Notes under the pieces: generated by a model
Told to the model about the DNA's origin: nothing
Databases searched by the model: none
Seen by the model: only the letters and a program-made list of their open reading frames with translations
Translations under genes and position numbers: made by a program
NCBI GenBank assembly: GCA_030425645.1
Contig: JAUHZK010000001.1
Location: 248,001 to 312,000 of the forward strand
DNA length: 64,000 nt
From: Gammaproteobacteria bacterium
GTDB taxonomy: Bacteria; Pseudomonadota; Gammaproteobacteria; JAPPPA01
Direction: 5' to 3'
Shown: positions 42,577 to 51,197 of the stretch, one piece after another
How positions within the stretch are numbered: the stretch's first letter is position 1
How the letters are laid out: each line of letters opens with the position of its first letter

Positions 42577-43626
42577 ATGGAAAAAGAACGCCGCCAGAGG
42601 TCGCCTTACTTTTTAACGTTCAGTTACGTGTTGCCGCTCTTTAATCACATTAAAGAGCAGGGCTACTCGGTGACGCCACTTTTAGATTTGTTGGGTTTGT
42701 GTGAAGCGGATTTGGCGAAGCCAGATGTTCGCATGGACCATTCCCTGCTGAATGAGATGTGGGCCTTGGCGGAGTCGATCACCGGGGATGAGAATATTGG
42801 CCTACATGCTGGCATGAATATGCAAATTGGCCACATTGGTATGTTGGGGCACTTGATTCTGACCTGTGAAACGGCTGGTGAGACGTATGATTTTGTCGCC
42901 CGCTTCAACAACTTAGTGGGTAATGGTGATCTGGTGGAGTTTGAGTACGGTGATGATGAAGTCACTATGCGTTGCACTATTTGCGACTCAACTCGCCAAC
43001 ATTGCCGACACCATGCTGAATACAACTTGGCGAGTTGGGCTACTTTGGGGCGCTGGGTCAGCTCGTCTGACAAAAACCCGACGGCTATTTACTCGCCTAG
43101 TAAGCCACCTGCAAACGACGTTGAGCAGAAGTCGTTTTTTGGTTGCCCCGTTTATTATGAAACGGGTAATAGTATTGAATTTGTAGTGCCCAAAGCCTAT
43201 AGCGACTTGCCATTGATGGCAGGCGATCCCTTGCTAAGGCAAGCGTTGGAAGCTGCTGCTCGGGACAGACTGTTGGAGCTGCAAGGTCAGCAGCTGGATA
43301 GCGATCCGCTGAGAAGGAAACTGAAACAATTTATTGTCTCGTCTCTGTATCAAGGCGCCCCCACATTGGAAGCGGCTGCGGCGCATTTAGATATTGGTGC
43401 GCGTAAATTGCAGAAAGATTTAGAACGGCGAGGTAGTACTTACAAACAGCTGCTGGATTCCGTTCGCCAAGAACAGGCAGGAATGTTGGTTACAGACGTT
43501 GAGCTATTATTGGTTGATGTTGCGTTGATGCTTGGGTTCTCGGAGCAAAGTAGTTTTCAAAGAGCATTTAAGCGCTGGTTTGATGTTACGCCAACAGAGT
43601 ATCGTAAGGCGCAGTTGAACGATTAA
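42577..43626 (+). CDS. AraC-family regulator, first of a tandem pair
   Basis: With the ATG at 42577 the protein has 349 residues: an N-terminal arabinose-binding-like sensor domain of the OruR/QsdR type (residues about 15-210) and a C-terminal double helix-turn-helix (LEAAAAHLDIGARKLQKDLE, then DVALMLGFSEQSSFQRAFKR). It is divergent from the lipoprotein at 42444 and probably controls it or nearby lipid genes. A TTG start at 42559 is less likely. The next AraC gene begins 9 bp later. Confidence 0.9.
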   Translation: MEKERRQRSPYFLTFSYVLPLFNHIKEQGYSVTPLLDLLGLCEADLAKPDVRMDHSLLNEMWALAESITGDENIGLHAGMNMQIGHIGMLGHLILTCETAGETYDFVARFNNLVGNGDLVEFEYGDDEVTMRCTICDSTRQHCRHHAEYNLASWATLGRWVSSSDKNPTAIYSPSKPPANDVEQKSFFGCPVYYETGNSIEFVVPKAYSDLPLMAGDPLLRQALEAAARDRLLELQGQQLDSDPLRRKLKQFIVSSLYQGAPTLEAAAAHLDIGARKLQKDLERRGSTYKQLLDSVRQEQAGMLVTDVELLLVDVALMLGFSEQSSFQRAFKRWFDVTPTEYRKAQLND

Positions 43627-43635
43627 ACTAAGCCA

Positions 43636-44676
43636 ATGGCAGAACCACAAGAAAAACTCTACGTAGCCCTCGGCTATTTGCGGCCGATGTTTGATTACCT
43701 GATTCAGCAGGGGCAAGAAATTCAGCCCTTGCTAGATGAACTCGGTATTCAAGAGTCGCAGCTATCGGATCCTGATTTGTTGTTGGACGATAGCAACTCA
43801 AACGAGGTGTTTGAGTTGGTGGAGCAGTTAACGGGTGATCCGAACGTTGGCTTCAATATGGGCCGCTCGATGCAGGTGGCGCATTTGGGCGTGTTGGGCA
43901 TGTTGGTGATTAGCTGCGACACGGTGAGTGATGCGTTTGACCTTGTTTTGCGTTATCAAGATTTGCTCGGTAATGGCGGTGTTGTGACACAGCGTCAAGA
44001 AGGCGATCAAATGATAATTGGCTTCGAAAGCCACTCCGCCCGTACCGAGCCGTACTGTCGCCATAATGACGAGTTTTGTTTTGCTGGCTGGATCAATATC
44101 GGCAAAATGATTGGTGGTGCGTCTTACTCGCCCAGTCGAGTCTGTTTGGCGCATGAGCCACCAGAAGACGACTCGGCCCAGCGTGAGTTCTTTGGTTGTC
44201 CCGTTGAATACAACGCCCCGGCGAATGAAATCTATGTCGCTGCCGAATTCGGCAAGATAAAGCTATTCGGTGGCAATCCGCAGTTAAAAGGCGTGCTGGA
44301 GGCGCAAGCCAAACAACGCTTGCAGGCGCTACAGGGCGCGCAAACAGACGCCGATCCAGTAGTGGCGAAAGCCAAGCAGTTTATCGCTGACTCGATGGCT
44401 TACGGGATTCCCAGCGTTGATGACGCCGCCGAACAGTTCCACACCTCAGCGCGCACCTTGCAGCGCCAGCTAGAGGCCGCTGGTAAAGGCTATAAAGAGC
44501 TAGTCGACGAAGTGCGGGCAGACCTTGCCAGCAAATACATGCGTGACGCCGAACTGTCTTTATTAGACGTGGCGCTAATGCTTGGTTTCTCTGAGCAAAG
44601 TAGTTTTCAACGTGCCTTCAAACGTTGGTTTGACCAAACACCGGGGCAGTTCCGTACCGCAATGCAGGCGAGCTAG
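43636..44676 (+). CDS. AraC-family regulator, second of the pair
   Basis: The 346-residue protein is a paralogue of the gene upstream: same domain plan, similar QEIQPLLDELGIQESQLSDP and HLGVLGMLVISCDTVSDAF regions, and a DNA-recognition stretch DVALMLGFSEQSSFQRAFKR identical to that of its neighbour. The shared recognition helix suggests overlapping DNA targets, with different effectors sensed by the diverged N-terminal domains. It is convergent with the DUF4345 gene. Confidence 0.9.
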   Translation: MAEPQEKLYVALGYLRPMFDYLIQQGQEIQPLLDELGIQESQLSDPDLLLDDSNSNEVFELVEQLTGDPNVGFNMGRSMQVAHLGVLGMLVISCDTVSDAFDLVLRYQDLLGNGGVVTQRQEGDQMIIGFESHSARTEPYCRHNDEFCFAGWINIGKMIGGASYSPSRVCLAHEPPEDDSAQREFFGCPVEYNAPANEIYVAAEFGKIKLFGGNPQLKGVLEAQAKQRLQALQGAQTDADPVVAKAKQFIADSMAYGIPSVDDAAEQFHTSARTLQRQLEAAGKGYKELVDEVRADLASKYMRDAELSLLDVALMLGFSEQSSFQRAFKRWFDQTPGQFRTAMQAS

Positions 44677-44710
44677 GTACGGCCCTCAGTATCAGCCGTT
44701 GTCAGCGTTA

Positions 44711-45094
44711 TCAGTTAGCGTTCTTCTTGAGTAGCCATAATGCCAGCAGCGTCGCGGTCACTTCGTAGGCAAATAAAAAACCAAGTAACGGATGGTGTAA
44801 GCCGACCATTGCCATGCTGACGCCGCGGCCGAGTGCTAGGCCGCCGCTATATAGCGCCAGCAGCGTGAGTGAGTGGCGTTGGTATTGCGGTTTGAATACG
44901 CCCCAGGCAAAACCAATGGCCATGGTGAGGAATAGGCCGCCTATGGCGGAGCGGAACATATTGTCGAGCCCGGCGTTGTCGGAAACGATGTTGTACTGCG
45001 CCAACAGCAGGTTTGGGTCAATCAGATAGGCGATGCCAATAGAGCCAATGGCAATGGCATTTAGCGCCAGAACAGCGCTGCTGAGTTTAGGCAC
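44711..45094 (-). CDS. DUF4345 family membrane protein
   Basis: The 127-residue protein has four hydrophobic segments (SAVLALNAIAIGSIGIAYLI, FRSAIGGLFLTMAIGFAWGV, LTLLALYSGGLALGRGVSMA, FAYEVTATLLALWLL) and the family pattern NMFRSAIGG and GGLALGR. Its function is unknown. The start overlaps the end of the SDR gene by 8 bp, so the two are translationally coupled. Confidence 0.8.
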   Translation of the reverse strand: MPKLSSAVLALNAIAIGSIGIAYLIDPNLLLAQYNIVSDNAGLDNMFRSAIGGLFLTMAIGFAWGVFKPQYQRHSLTLLALYSGGLALGRGVSMAMVGLHHPLLGFLFAYEVTATLLALWLLKKNAN

Positions 45095-45899
45095 GGGCTT
45101 GTCTCCGTAGGGTCTGTTTTACCAACTGTAAGCCAATGCTGCCAAATAGTCCCGGCATGTGGCGGGCGATAAAGGTTGTGGTTTTGGCCATGCCGCCCGG
45201 AATAATCAGCCAATGGCCTTTGTCTAAACCTTGCAGCATTTTGTCGCAGGCGTAATCGGCATCAAGCGAGCCTGCGAACTTTTTCATCTCTAGGCTGACG
45301 GGGTCGCCGGTGGCGTGCTCTTGTGCCACCATCGGCGTTTTCACCTCTGGCGGGCAAACGCAGCTGATGTGGACGCCTTTGGGTTCGTATTCATTCCGTA
45401 GCACCGTGGCTAAACCCACCACGCCGAATTTTGAGGCGCTATAAGCCGAGTAACCGTAGTTGCCGATAAAGCCTGCTAATGAGGCCAGCAGGGCTAGACG
45501 TGCCCCGGGCTTAAGTGTTGGCAGCACCGCACTGGCAAAGTTAAAGCTGCCGTTGAGGTTGATGTTAATAACGCGTTGGAACTCATCTACCGCGGTTTCG
45601 GCGGCGACTTTGTTAACGGCGATGCCTGCTGAGTTAATGGCTAAATCAATGTCGCCAAAGGTGTTGATCGCGTCGGCCACAGCTTGCTTCACTAGGCCGC
45701 TATCGGTGATATCAATTTTAAATAGCTGCCATTTGCTGGCCCCGGCGTTAGCTGCGTCATTCAAGGCTAGCTGGTAGTCGTCGCTAATGCCTAAGTCGAG
45801 CACGCTGACGTGGGTGCCACGTTTTAATAAGCGCGTAGCCAAGCCGTTGCCTAGGCCGCTGCCGCCGCCGGAAATAACTGCGTGTTTTGCGTTGTTCAT
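45087..45899 (-). CDS. Short-chain dehydrogenase/reductase with hydrophobic C-terminus
   Basis: The 270-residue SDR has the cofactor motif AVISGGGSGLGNGLATRL, LAINSAGIAVN in the NNAG position, and the active-site YxxxK in YSAYSASKFGVVG preceded by Ser in LLASLAGFIG. The C-terminal part (TTTFIARHMPGLFGSIGLQL) is similar to ketosphinganine reductase-like SDRs that act on lipids and sit near membranes. It is followed by the coupled DUF4345 gene. The 238-bp gap to the lipoxygenase-like gene holds a 7-bp inverted repeat (GGGCTAG / CTAGCCC, 45920-45944). Confidence 0.88.
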   Translation of the reverse strand: MNNAKHAVISGGGSGLGNGLATRLLKRGTHVSVLDLGISDDYQLALNDAANAGASKWQLFKIDITDSGLVKQAVADAINTFGDIDLAINSAGIAVNKVAAETAVDEFQRVININLNGSFNFASAVLPTLKPGARLALLASLAGFIGNYGYSAYSASKFGVVGLATVLRNEYEPKGVHISCVCPPEVKTPMVAQEHATGDPVSLEMKKFAGSLDADYACDKMLQGLDKGHWLIIPGGMAKTTTFIARHMPGLFGSIGLQLVKQTLRRQARA

Positions 45900-46052
45900 G
45901 GTTTTTTGTTTTGAGCGTTGGGCTAGGGCGGTGTGCGCTAGCCCGGTTAGAAATTTGATTCATTGTCGCCGCCATTGGCCGCCAAGTGTTGACGGCCGAT
46001 GACAGTTGTTTGATTGCGGGCGTCAAACGCGGCTAGTGGTTTGTGGCTGATT

Positions 46053-46060
46053 TTGGCGCC
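46053..46060 (+). promoter_or_regulatory. TTGGCGCC motif upstream of the lipoxygenase-like gene
   Basis: This copy of the recurring motif lies 78 bp before the ATG at 46138. An imperfect TTTGA-N9-TCAAA dyad lies about 30 bp further upstream. Confidence 0.35.
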
Positions 46061-46137
46061 GACTACGCAAGCTTGGCGTGAAATGACGGATAGAAACTAA
46101 TAGGGTACGTTTAGAAAAAAGAATGGAGAGGAAGTGG

Positions 46138-48267
46138 ATGGCTCAATTTGATAATGATCCCTATCAAGGGATTTATCAGCAATTACCCGTTGGTGCGTGG
46201 GACGCTGCGCGTGCGCTTTGCAACGGCTCGGCAGACACGAGTGAAGAGAACCACGAGCTGAGTCATATCACCTTGGGGTATTGCGACACCCATTTCAGCA
46301 TCGGTACGTCGTTTCGCGAAGACCCGATGTATCCCTTCCCGCTGTTGCGCCATCGTGCCGAGGCCTGCAAGCAACAAGAGCGCGATGCTGAGTTAACGCA
46401 AGCCAAATTGAATAACCCCTTTAACGGCGAGCTGCTTCCCGGCGCAGTGGTCCACGGCAATATTGGTTCGCAGGATGTGCGCGAGAATGCTGTATGGACA
46501 ATGCGCGGCACGCAACAGCAACGTGACCAGTTTGCGCAGGAAGCGAGCTTTGGCGTTGATGACGCTAACCCAGCGGAAAATGCCACCGATTTACTGGAGG
46601 CAATGTTCCCCTATATTGAGAAGAACTGGCGTCTGTGGGCGCAAAACCCGGATAAGTTAAATGGCTTGATGGCCTTGCTTGCCGGCGCAGCAACCGATGG
46701 CCAGGGTGCCAGCGGTACTCGTATCAGTCTCTTGTCTCCGGTGCTAACAATCTACCCAGAAGCCCGTGGTGATGACGTTTGCTACTGGGATTTCTACCCG
46801 GAGAAGTACCCTCAGCGTTATCCCAAGCAGCCGTTCCACGACGAGCATCAAGACGACGATATTGTTGGCTGGTTGCAGCTGGCAGCTTCGTCGCCGTATT
46901 CACCGCTGAAGCCTTTCCGACAGCATCAAGAAAACTTTGCCTATAGCAATGCCATGTTTACCGAGTTGGCGCCATTTGCCGACGACGACCTTGAGCAAGC
47001 GATGGCTGAAGGCCGTGTCTTTATCGTTGACTTTAAGCACTACCATGAAGACAACATTAAGCCGCCAGCAGCCAATTCAGGCGCTCGTTTCTTTACACCG
47101 ATTGCCTTGTTCGCAGTGCCTAAAATCGGTGGTGACTTAAAGCTGCTAGCGATTCAGCCAACTCAAAATGCGCCCAAAAACCAAGCCGAGTATGACGCTT
47201 GGGTGAACGATAATGTTCAAGACCCGGCGCGACCGCTGTCAGAAATTTTGACGCCAAATGACGACTTTTGGTCGTGGCAAATGGCCAAAACCTGCTTTAT
47301 GAGCATGTATGCCATTAGCAACGTGGTCGACCATCTGTCTACGCATGTTTATTTGGGCGCTATTCCGGTGGCGTTCTATCGAAACATTCCTAAGCAGCAC
47401 CCGCTAACGGCATTGCTAGAGCCGCACTTTATGTCGCTGTCGTTAAACAATCACGCGGGCATTTTTTGGGATCAAGGCCGTGCTTGGGAAGACTTCGGCG
47501 CTACCGATGACGGCTTTTTAACCGGCATGGCCGACGAAATCTCTGGCTGGAGTGGGCAAACGTTTATCGACTCCACCGTGCGCACCGCTGGCCGCTATGA
47601 CTTTGTTGAATACAGTACGCCATTAGACCGCCGCAGCGATCGAGACTTTGCCGCGATTGAGGACTTTCCATTGCACGATGATGAGTTTGGGCTTTTCGAC
47701 ATCATTAAGCGTTGGGTCGACGGCTATTTGCGTCTTTACTACCGCTACGACGCCGATGTGGTGAATGACCAAGAGCTACAAGCTTTCTGTTACGAGACCT
47801 TAAACGAGGCTAAGGTCAGTGGCTTTCCAGAGTCCTTGAATACCATCGATGAGATGGTCGACACCGTTACTCGCATTATCTATTGGATGACCAACAATCA
47901 CGCCCTTGAAGCGACCTTGGGCGCTCAGCATATTGCGCCAGTGGGCTATTACTCAGATCGTGTGCCGCGCAAGGGCGAAACCAAAACCGAGCAAGATTGG
48001 CTGAATATCTTGCCCCCCATTAACCGCGGTATGGCGACGTTTATCGCCTCGCGCGTGTTTGTGGATCTGCCGCAGGAATGGCATCGCTCATTGGGCAAAT
48101 ACCCGCAAGGGCAATTTATGCACGACCAGCGTGTTTATAAACACCTCAAGATATTCCAAGAGGCGATTTACGAGCTTAATGAAAAGATTAAAACGCGGAA
48201 TGAAACACGCCGTTGGGAGTACAACCTAAAGCGGCCAGCGACCATGACCGTGAGCCCGTGGAACTAA
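46138..48267 (+). CDS. Lipoxygenase-fold protein with a remodelled iron site
   Basis: The 709-residue protein matches the C-terminal catalytic domain of lipoxygenases: STHVYLGAIPVAFYRNIPKQ followed by HPLTALLEPH, LYYRYDADVVNDQELQAFCYE and TRIIYWMTNNHALEATLGAQ align with the soybean enzyme. By that alignment the five iron ligands are mostly not kept. The first two His are shifted or absent (only His399 is close), the His of the third is present (His588), the Asn position is Ala592, and the terminal Ile is replaced by a sequence ending SPWN. It may bind metal differently or be non-catalytic. No signal peptide. Preceded by AGAGGAAG. Confidence 0.8.
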   Translation: MAQFDNDPYQGIYQQLPVGAWDAARALCNGSADTSEENHELSHITLGYCDTHFSIGTSFREDPMYPFPLLRHRAEACKQQERDAELTQAKLNNPFNGELLPGAVVHGNIGSQDVRENAVWTMRGTQQQRDQFAQEASFGVDDANPAENATDLLEAMFPYIEKNWRLWAQNPDKLNGLMALLAGAATDGQGASGTRISLLSPVLTIYPEARGDDVCYWDFYPEKYPQRYPKQPFHDEHQDDDIVGWLQLAASSPYSPLKPFRQHQENFAYSNAMFTELAPFADDDLEQAMAEGRVFIVDFKHYHEDNIKPPAANSGARFFTPIALFAVPKIGGDLKLLAIQPTQNAPKNQAEYDAWVNDNVQDPARPLSEILTPNDDFWSWQMAKTCFMSMYAISNVVDHLSTHVYLGAIPVAFYRNIPKQHPLTALLEPHFMSLSLNNHAGIFWDQGRAWEDFGATDDGFLTGMADEISGWSGQTFIDSTVRTAGRYDFVEYSTPLDRRSDRDFAAIEDFPLHDDEFGLFDIIKRWVDGYLRLYYRYDADVVNDQELQAFCYETLNEAKVSGFPESLNTIDEMVDTVTRIIYWMTNNHALEATLGAQHIAPVGYYSDRVPRKGETKTEQDWLNILPPINRGMATFIASRVFVDLPQEWHRSLGKYPQGQFMHDQRVYKHLKIFQEAIYELNEKIKTRNETRRWEYNLKRPATMTVSPWN

Positions 48268-48280
48268 GGAGGTAGCGCAT

Positions 48281-48634
48281 ATGAATCAGAAAACTACTCG
48301 TAGAGCTTTCCTCAAAAGCACGGTTGTTATCCCCGGCGGGGCCGTTGTTGCCTCATCCGCCGCTTGGGCGTTAAGCGCTAATGAGGAAGAGCAGGCGCGG
48401 GGGCAAATTGAATACCTGTCTCAGGTTTTGCAGAAATACACCGTCACCTCGGTAACGGCTCGACCAGAGGATATCGAAGGTTTCGCTCGGCGGTTTACTG
48501 AGCAGCACGGCGTTATTGCTTATCGCGCTGAGTTCGGTGGCATTCCCGGCGAGGCTCGGTTGCTTAAGTTGTTTGTGCAAAATCGTCACCCCGGCGTGAT
48601 CAGTTTTGCTGCCGCTCAAGCGGCCAAAGTTTAG
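48281..48634 (+). CDS. Small protein with a twin-arginine signal
   Basis: The 117-residue product starts with a Tat-type signal (TRRAFLKSTVVIPGGAVVAS, with the consensus TRRAFLK). The mature part is a small helical domain (GQIEYLSQVLQKYTVTSV, FARRFTEQHGVIAYRAEFGG). Small Tat proteins of this sort are often subunits that carry a partner across the membrane. It follows the lipoxygenase-like gene by 13 bp after GGAGG, and the next gene begins 10 bp later. No family is named with confidence. Confidence 0.8.
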   Translation: MNQKTTRRAFLKSTVVIPGGAVVASSAAWALSANEEEQARGQIEYLSQVLQKYTVTSVTARPEDIEGFARRFTEQHGVIAYRAEFGGIPGEARLLKLFVQNRHPGVISFAAAQAAKV

Positions 48635-48644
48635 GAGCGTTGGC

Positions 48645-49271
48645 ATGAGATTATCAATGCTAAAAGCGATGATTACGGCGGCTCCATTGGCCTTGCTTGT
48701 GGCCTGCGGCGGCTCGCCGGAAACAGGCGTGAATGTGACCGATAAAGCGGTTGCCTGCGAGACGCCGTTAACACAGGCGCGCTCTGGCGTAGCGGCAACC
48801 GTTGGCGGCCAATATCACTATTACAGCGGCGACGCACGTTACACCGCGGCGGGTCTACAGCGTAGCCTGGCGGTTGAAGATTTGTTTGACCACCAGGCGA
48901 GCTGGCAGCTCACTAATGTGACGCCAGCGCTCGGTACTTATCGATGCGGAGATATAGACGCGCCTTATATTGCCTTAACCCGCGATGGTGCAACCCTGGA
49001 TTCGGCCCTAGGCGAGTGTGAGGTGGAAGTAACCGAAGTCAGCGAACAAGGCTTGCGCGGTCGTTTCAGTTCGGTTTTGCAGGCGCCAGCGGGCGGCCCA
49101 GAGCGGCGAGTAGATGACGGTTGTTTTACGGTGGTGTTTTCAGACGCTATTCTGGACGCTGATCTGGATGGATTAGCGGACGCTGATGATGGTTGTCCGT
49201 TTGACGCCGCCAACGATTGCGCCGAACAGCCGGCCAATATCAATAGTTGCGCTGTAGACCAACCAGCCTAA
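48645..49271 (+). CDS. Lipoprotein with a Ca2+-binding-repeat-like C-terminus
   Basis: The ATG at 48645, with AGGAG 7 nt upstream, gives 208 residues beginning with a lipoprotein signal (LALLVACGGSP). The C-terminal segment DADLDGLADADDGCPFDAA resembles a thrombospondin type 3 calcium-binding repeat. The middle part contains paired Cys but is not recognised. It sits between the Tat protein and an SDR in the same operon and is presumably envelope-attached. A longer frame from 48606 overlaps the upstream gene. Confidence 0.75.
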   Translation: MRLSMLKAMITAAPLALLVACGGSPETGVNVTDKAVACETPLTQARSGVAATVGGQYHYYSGDARYTAAGLQRSLAVEDLFDHQASWQLTNVTPALGTYRCGDIDAPYIALTRDGATLDSALGECEVEVTEVSEQGLRGRFSSVLQAPAGGPERRVDDGCFTVVFSDAILDADLDGLADADDGCPFDAANDCAEQPANINSCAVDQPA

Positions 49272-49291
49272 TTAAGGGTGTGGAGAGCTGA

Positions 49292-50089
49292 GTGAAGAAT
49301 ATTAAAGACAAGGTTGCGGTTGTTACCGGTGCCTCCGAGGGCATCGGTAAAGGCATTGCTAAAGCATTGGCGGCAGAAGGTGCCAAGGTGGCAATTGTGG
49401 CGCGTTCGCAAGACAAGTTGGACGCTACAGCGGCTGAGCTAAGCGGCGAAGTCAAAGGCTTTAAGGCCGATTTGATGGACGCCGACGATGTGCGTCGCGT
49501 GATCGCTGAAGTCAATGAGCATTATGGTGCCGTTGATATTCTGGTGAATAACGTGGGTGGCGGCACCTTTAAGCCGCTGCATATGCAAACGGCGGCTGAG
49601 GCTGACTTGCCTGTAGGTATCCCTGTAACGGCGGCAATGGCGGCAAGCCATGCGGTAGTGCCAGGGATGATGGAACGGCGCAGTGGACATATTGTGACTC
49701 TGACCAGCCCGGCGGGTTATATCCCGTTTCCGAATATGATGCCTTATGTGGCTGCTCGCCACGCCATGAACGGTTTAGCGCTGTCGCTAAATGAGGAACT
49801 TAAACCTTATGGTGTCGGCTCCACGCTGTTTTGTCCGGCGCAGGTGAATACTGGCTATTTTGACCGTAATGACGCCAATATGGACTGGTATCCAAAGGCT
49901 TCCAAGATCTTCCCTGTATTGGAACCGGATGAAGTTGGCGTTGAGGTGATTAAGGCTATCCGTAAAAATAAACGCGAAATGATCTACCCGTGGAGCTTGC
50001 GTTGGTTTGTGCGTGCCTATCAGAAGCTGCCTGTGTTATCGGTGGCGTTGCTTCGATTAATGGGCTTGTGGCGGCCGTCGGCGTCTTAA
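49292..50089 (+). CDS. SDR-fold protein with Arg in place of the catalytic Lys
   Basis: The GTG at 49292, preceded by GGAGAG, gives 265 residues. The cofactor motif VAVVTGASEGIGKGIAKAL and the NNVG motif are normal, and Ser is present in TLTSPAGYIPF, but the catalytic YxxxK is YVAAR (Tyr152, Arg156). SDRs without this Lys are usually slow or inactive, or have a changed mechanism. It ends the lipoxygenase-like operon, so that operon contains two proteins with altered active sites. Confidence 0.88.
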   Translation: MKNIKDKVAVVTGASEGIGKGIAKALAAEGAKVAIVARSQDKLDATAAELSGEVKGFKADLMDADDVRRVIAEVNEHYGAVDILVNNVGGGTFKPLHMQTAAEADLPVGIPVTAAMAASHAVVPGMMERRSGHIVTLTSPAGYIPFPNMMPYVAARHAMNGLALSLNEELKPYGVGSTLFCPAQVNTGYFDRNDANMDWYPKASKIFPVLEPDEVGVEVIKAIRKNKREMIYPWSLRWFVRAYQKLPVLSVALLRLMGLWRPSAS

Positions 50090-50111
50090 ACGACCGTCGG
50101 TGTTGCTGCCG

Positions 50112-51101
50112 CTATGAGTTGCCGCGGTAAGCACTGGGAGGCATGCCTTCCCATTGGTTGAAAGCGCGATTGAAGTTGCTGCTATCGGTGTAGCCAAGCC
50201 TAAAGGTAATTTCATTTAGCGGCATATTTAGGCTCAGGTACTGCTTGGCTAAATCGTGGCGCACGGTAGCTAGTAGAGCGCTAAATGACGTGTTGGCCTC
50301 TTGTAGGCGGCGCTGCAATGAGCGGCTACTCATATTCAGTGCCGCTGCAACCGCATCCAGACTGGGTGCGCCGCCGCCAAGCTGGTTAGTGATTTCATTG
50401 CGTACGGCGTCGAGTGGTGAAGCGTCGTTATTGGCTTTTAAGCGGCTTTCTAAAATGGTTTCAAAGCCGCGGCGCATCTGTTCGTTGCGCGTCAAAATCA
50501 GGCGTCCGGCCTCGCGATATGAGATCACATATTTGGTCACTCGCGCATTCCATCGAACGGCTACACCAAAGGCCTGATCCCATTCGCTGCTGTCCTCTGG
50601 TCTTGGTCGAGTGAGCTCAACACGAGAGAGTTGCAGTGGGCTGGCAAGGTATTGCGATACCCACACTGGGTGCATCAAAGCAATGAACTCGAGCCGTTCG
50701 TGTAGCAACGGCACGGCTAAATTGTAGTGGATGGTAATTTCTAAACCGGCGTCGGTGAGTTGCGATTTGAAGGTGCCAACGTTGGAAAAAAGAGTGGAGT
50801 AATGGTCTACCTGTTCCATCCACTCGGTAATATTTTGGCTAGCGCCGAGGAACACGCCTAAGTCTTGCAGGTCGATCAGCTTTACCCGCTGGGCGGCACG
50901 AATGCCAATGGTTTTGCCGTGCTGCTGGTATCCCAATCGCCAAAGCTGAGTGACGGTTTCAATTGCAAACGCCTCTTGCGGTGTTTCTAGGCACTGCAGG
51001 TCTAGCCCCAGCTCGGCAGAAAGCTTTGCACGTGTCCAACCGCTTTCCAGCAGAATATCTACTAGACCTCGATATACGGATGCGAGTACTCGAAATTGCA
51101 T
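50112..51101 (-). CDS. AraC-family regulator (OruR-like)
   Basis: The 329-residue protein has an N-terminal arabinose-binding-like domain (about residues 20-205) and a C-terminal AraC helix-turn-helix (LDAVAAALNMSSRSLQRRLQ and LNEITFRLGYTDSSNFNRAF). It is convergent with the SDR at 49292 and tandem with the DUF6351 gene, from which it is separated by a terminator, so it has its own promoter. Targets are unknown. Confidence 0.9.
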   Translation of the reverse strand: MQFRVLASVYRGLVDILLESGWTRAKLSAELGLDLQCLETPQEAFAIETVTQLWRLGYQQHGKTIGIRAAQRVKLIDLQDLGVFLGASQNITEWMEQVDHYSTLFSNVGTFKSQLTDAGLEITIHYNLAVPLLHERLEFIALMHPVWVSQYLASPLQLSRVELTRPRPEDSSEWDQAFGVAVRWNARVTKYVISYREAGRLILTRNEQMRRGFETILESRLKANNDASPLDAVRNEITNQLGGGAPSLDAVAAALNMSSRSLQRRLQEANTSFSALLATVRHDLAKQYLSLNMPLNEITFRLGYTDSSNFNRAFNQWEGMPPSAYRGNS

Positions 51102-51145
51102 TTATTGAGTGTAAGAAAGGGTGGTCGTTGGAGCAATGGCTCAAT

Positions 51146-51175
51146 GCAAAACGGCCAGCTCGAAAGCTGGCCGTT
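51146..51175 (-). terminator. Rho-independent terminator of the DUF6351 gene
   Basis: On the minus strand an 11-bp perfect stem (AACGGCCAGCT / AGCTGGCCGTT) with a TTCG loop is followed by a TTTTGCA tail. It lies 22 bp past the DUF6351 stop. Confidence 0.85.
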
Positions 51176-51197
51176 CTCTAACAGTTTAGTGCAGCTG

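Noticed and set aside
46138-48267. Annotation as an active lipoxygenase
   Set aside because: The fold matches, but most iron-ligand positions appear lost, so activity should not be assumed.
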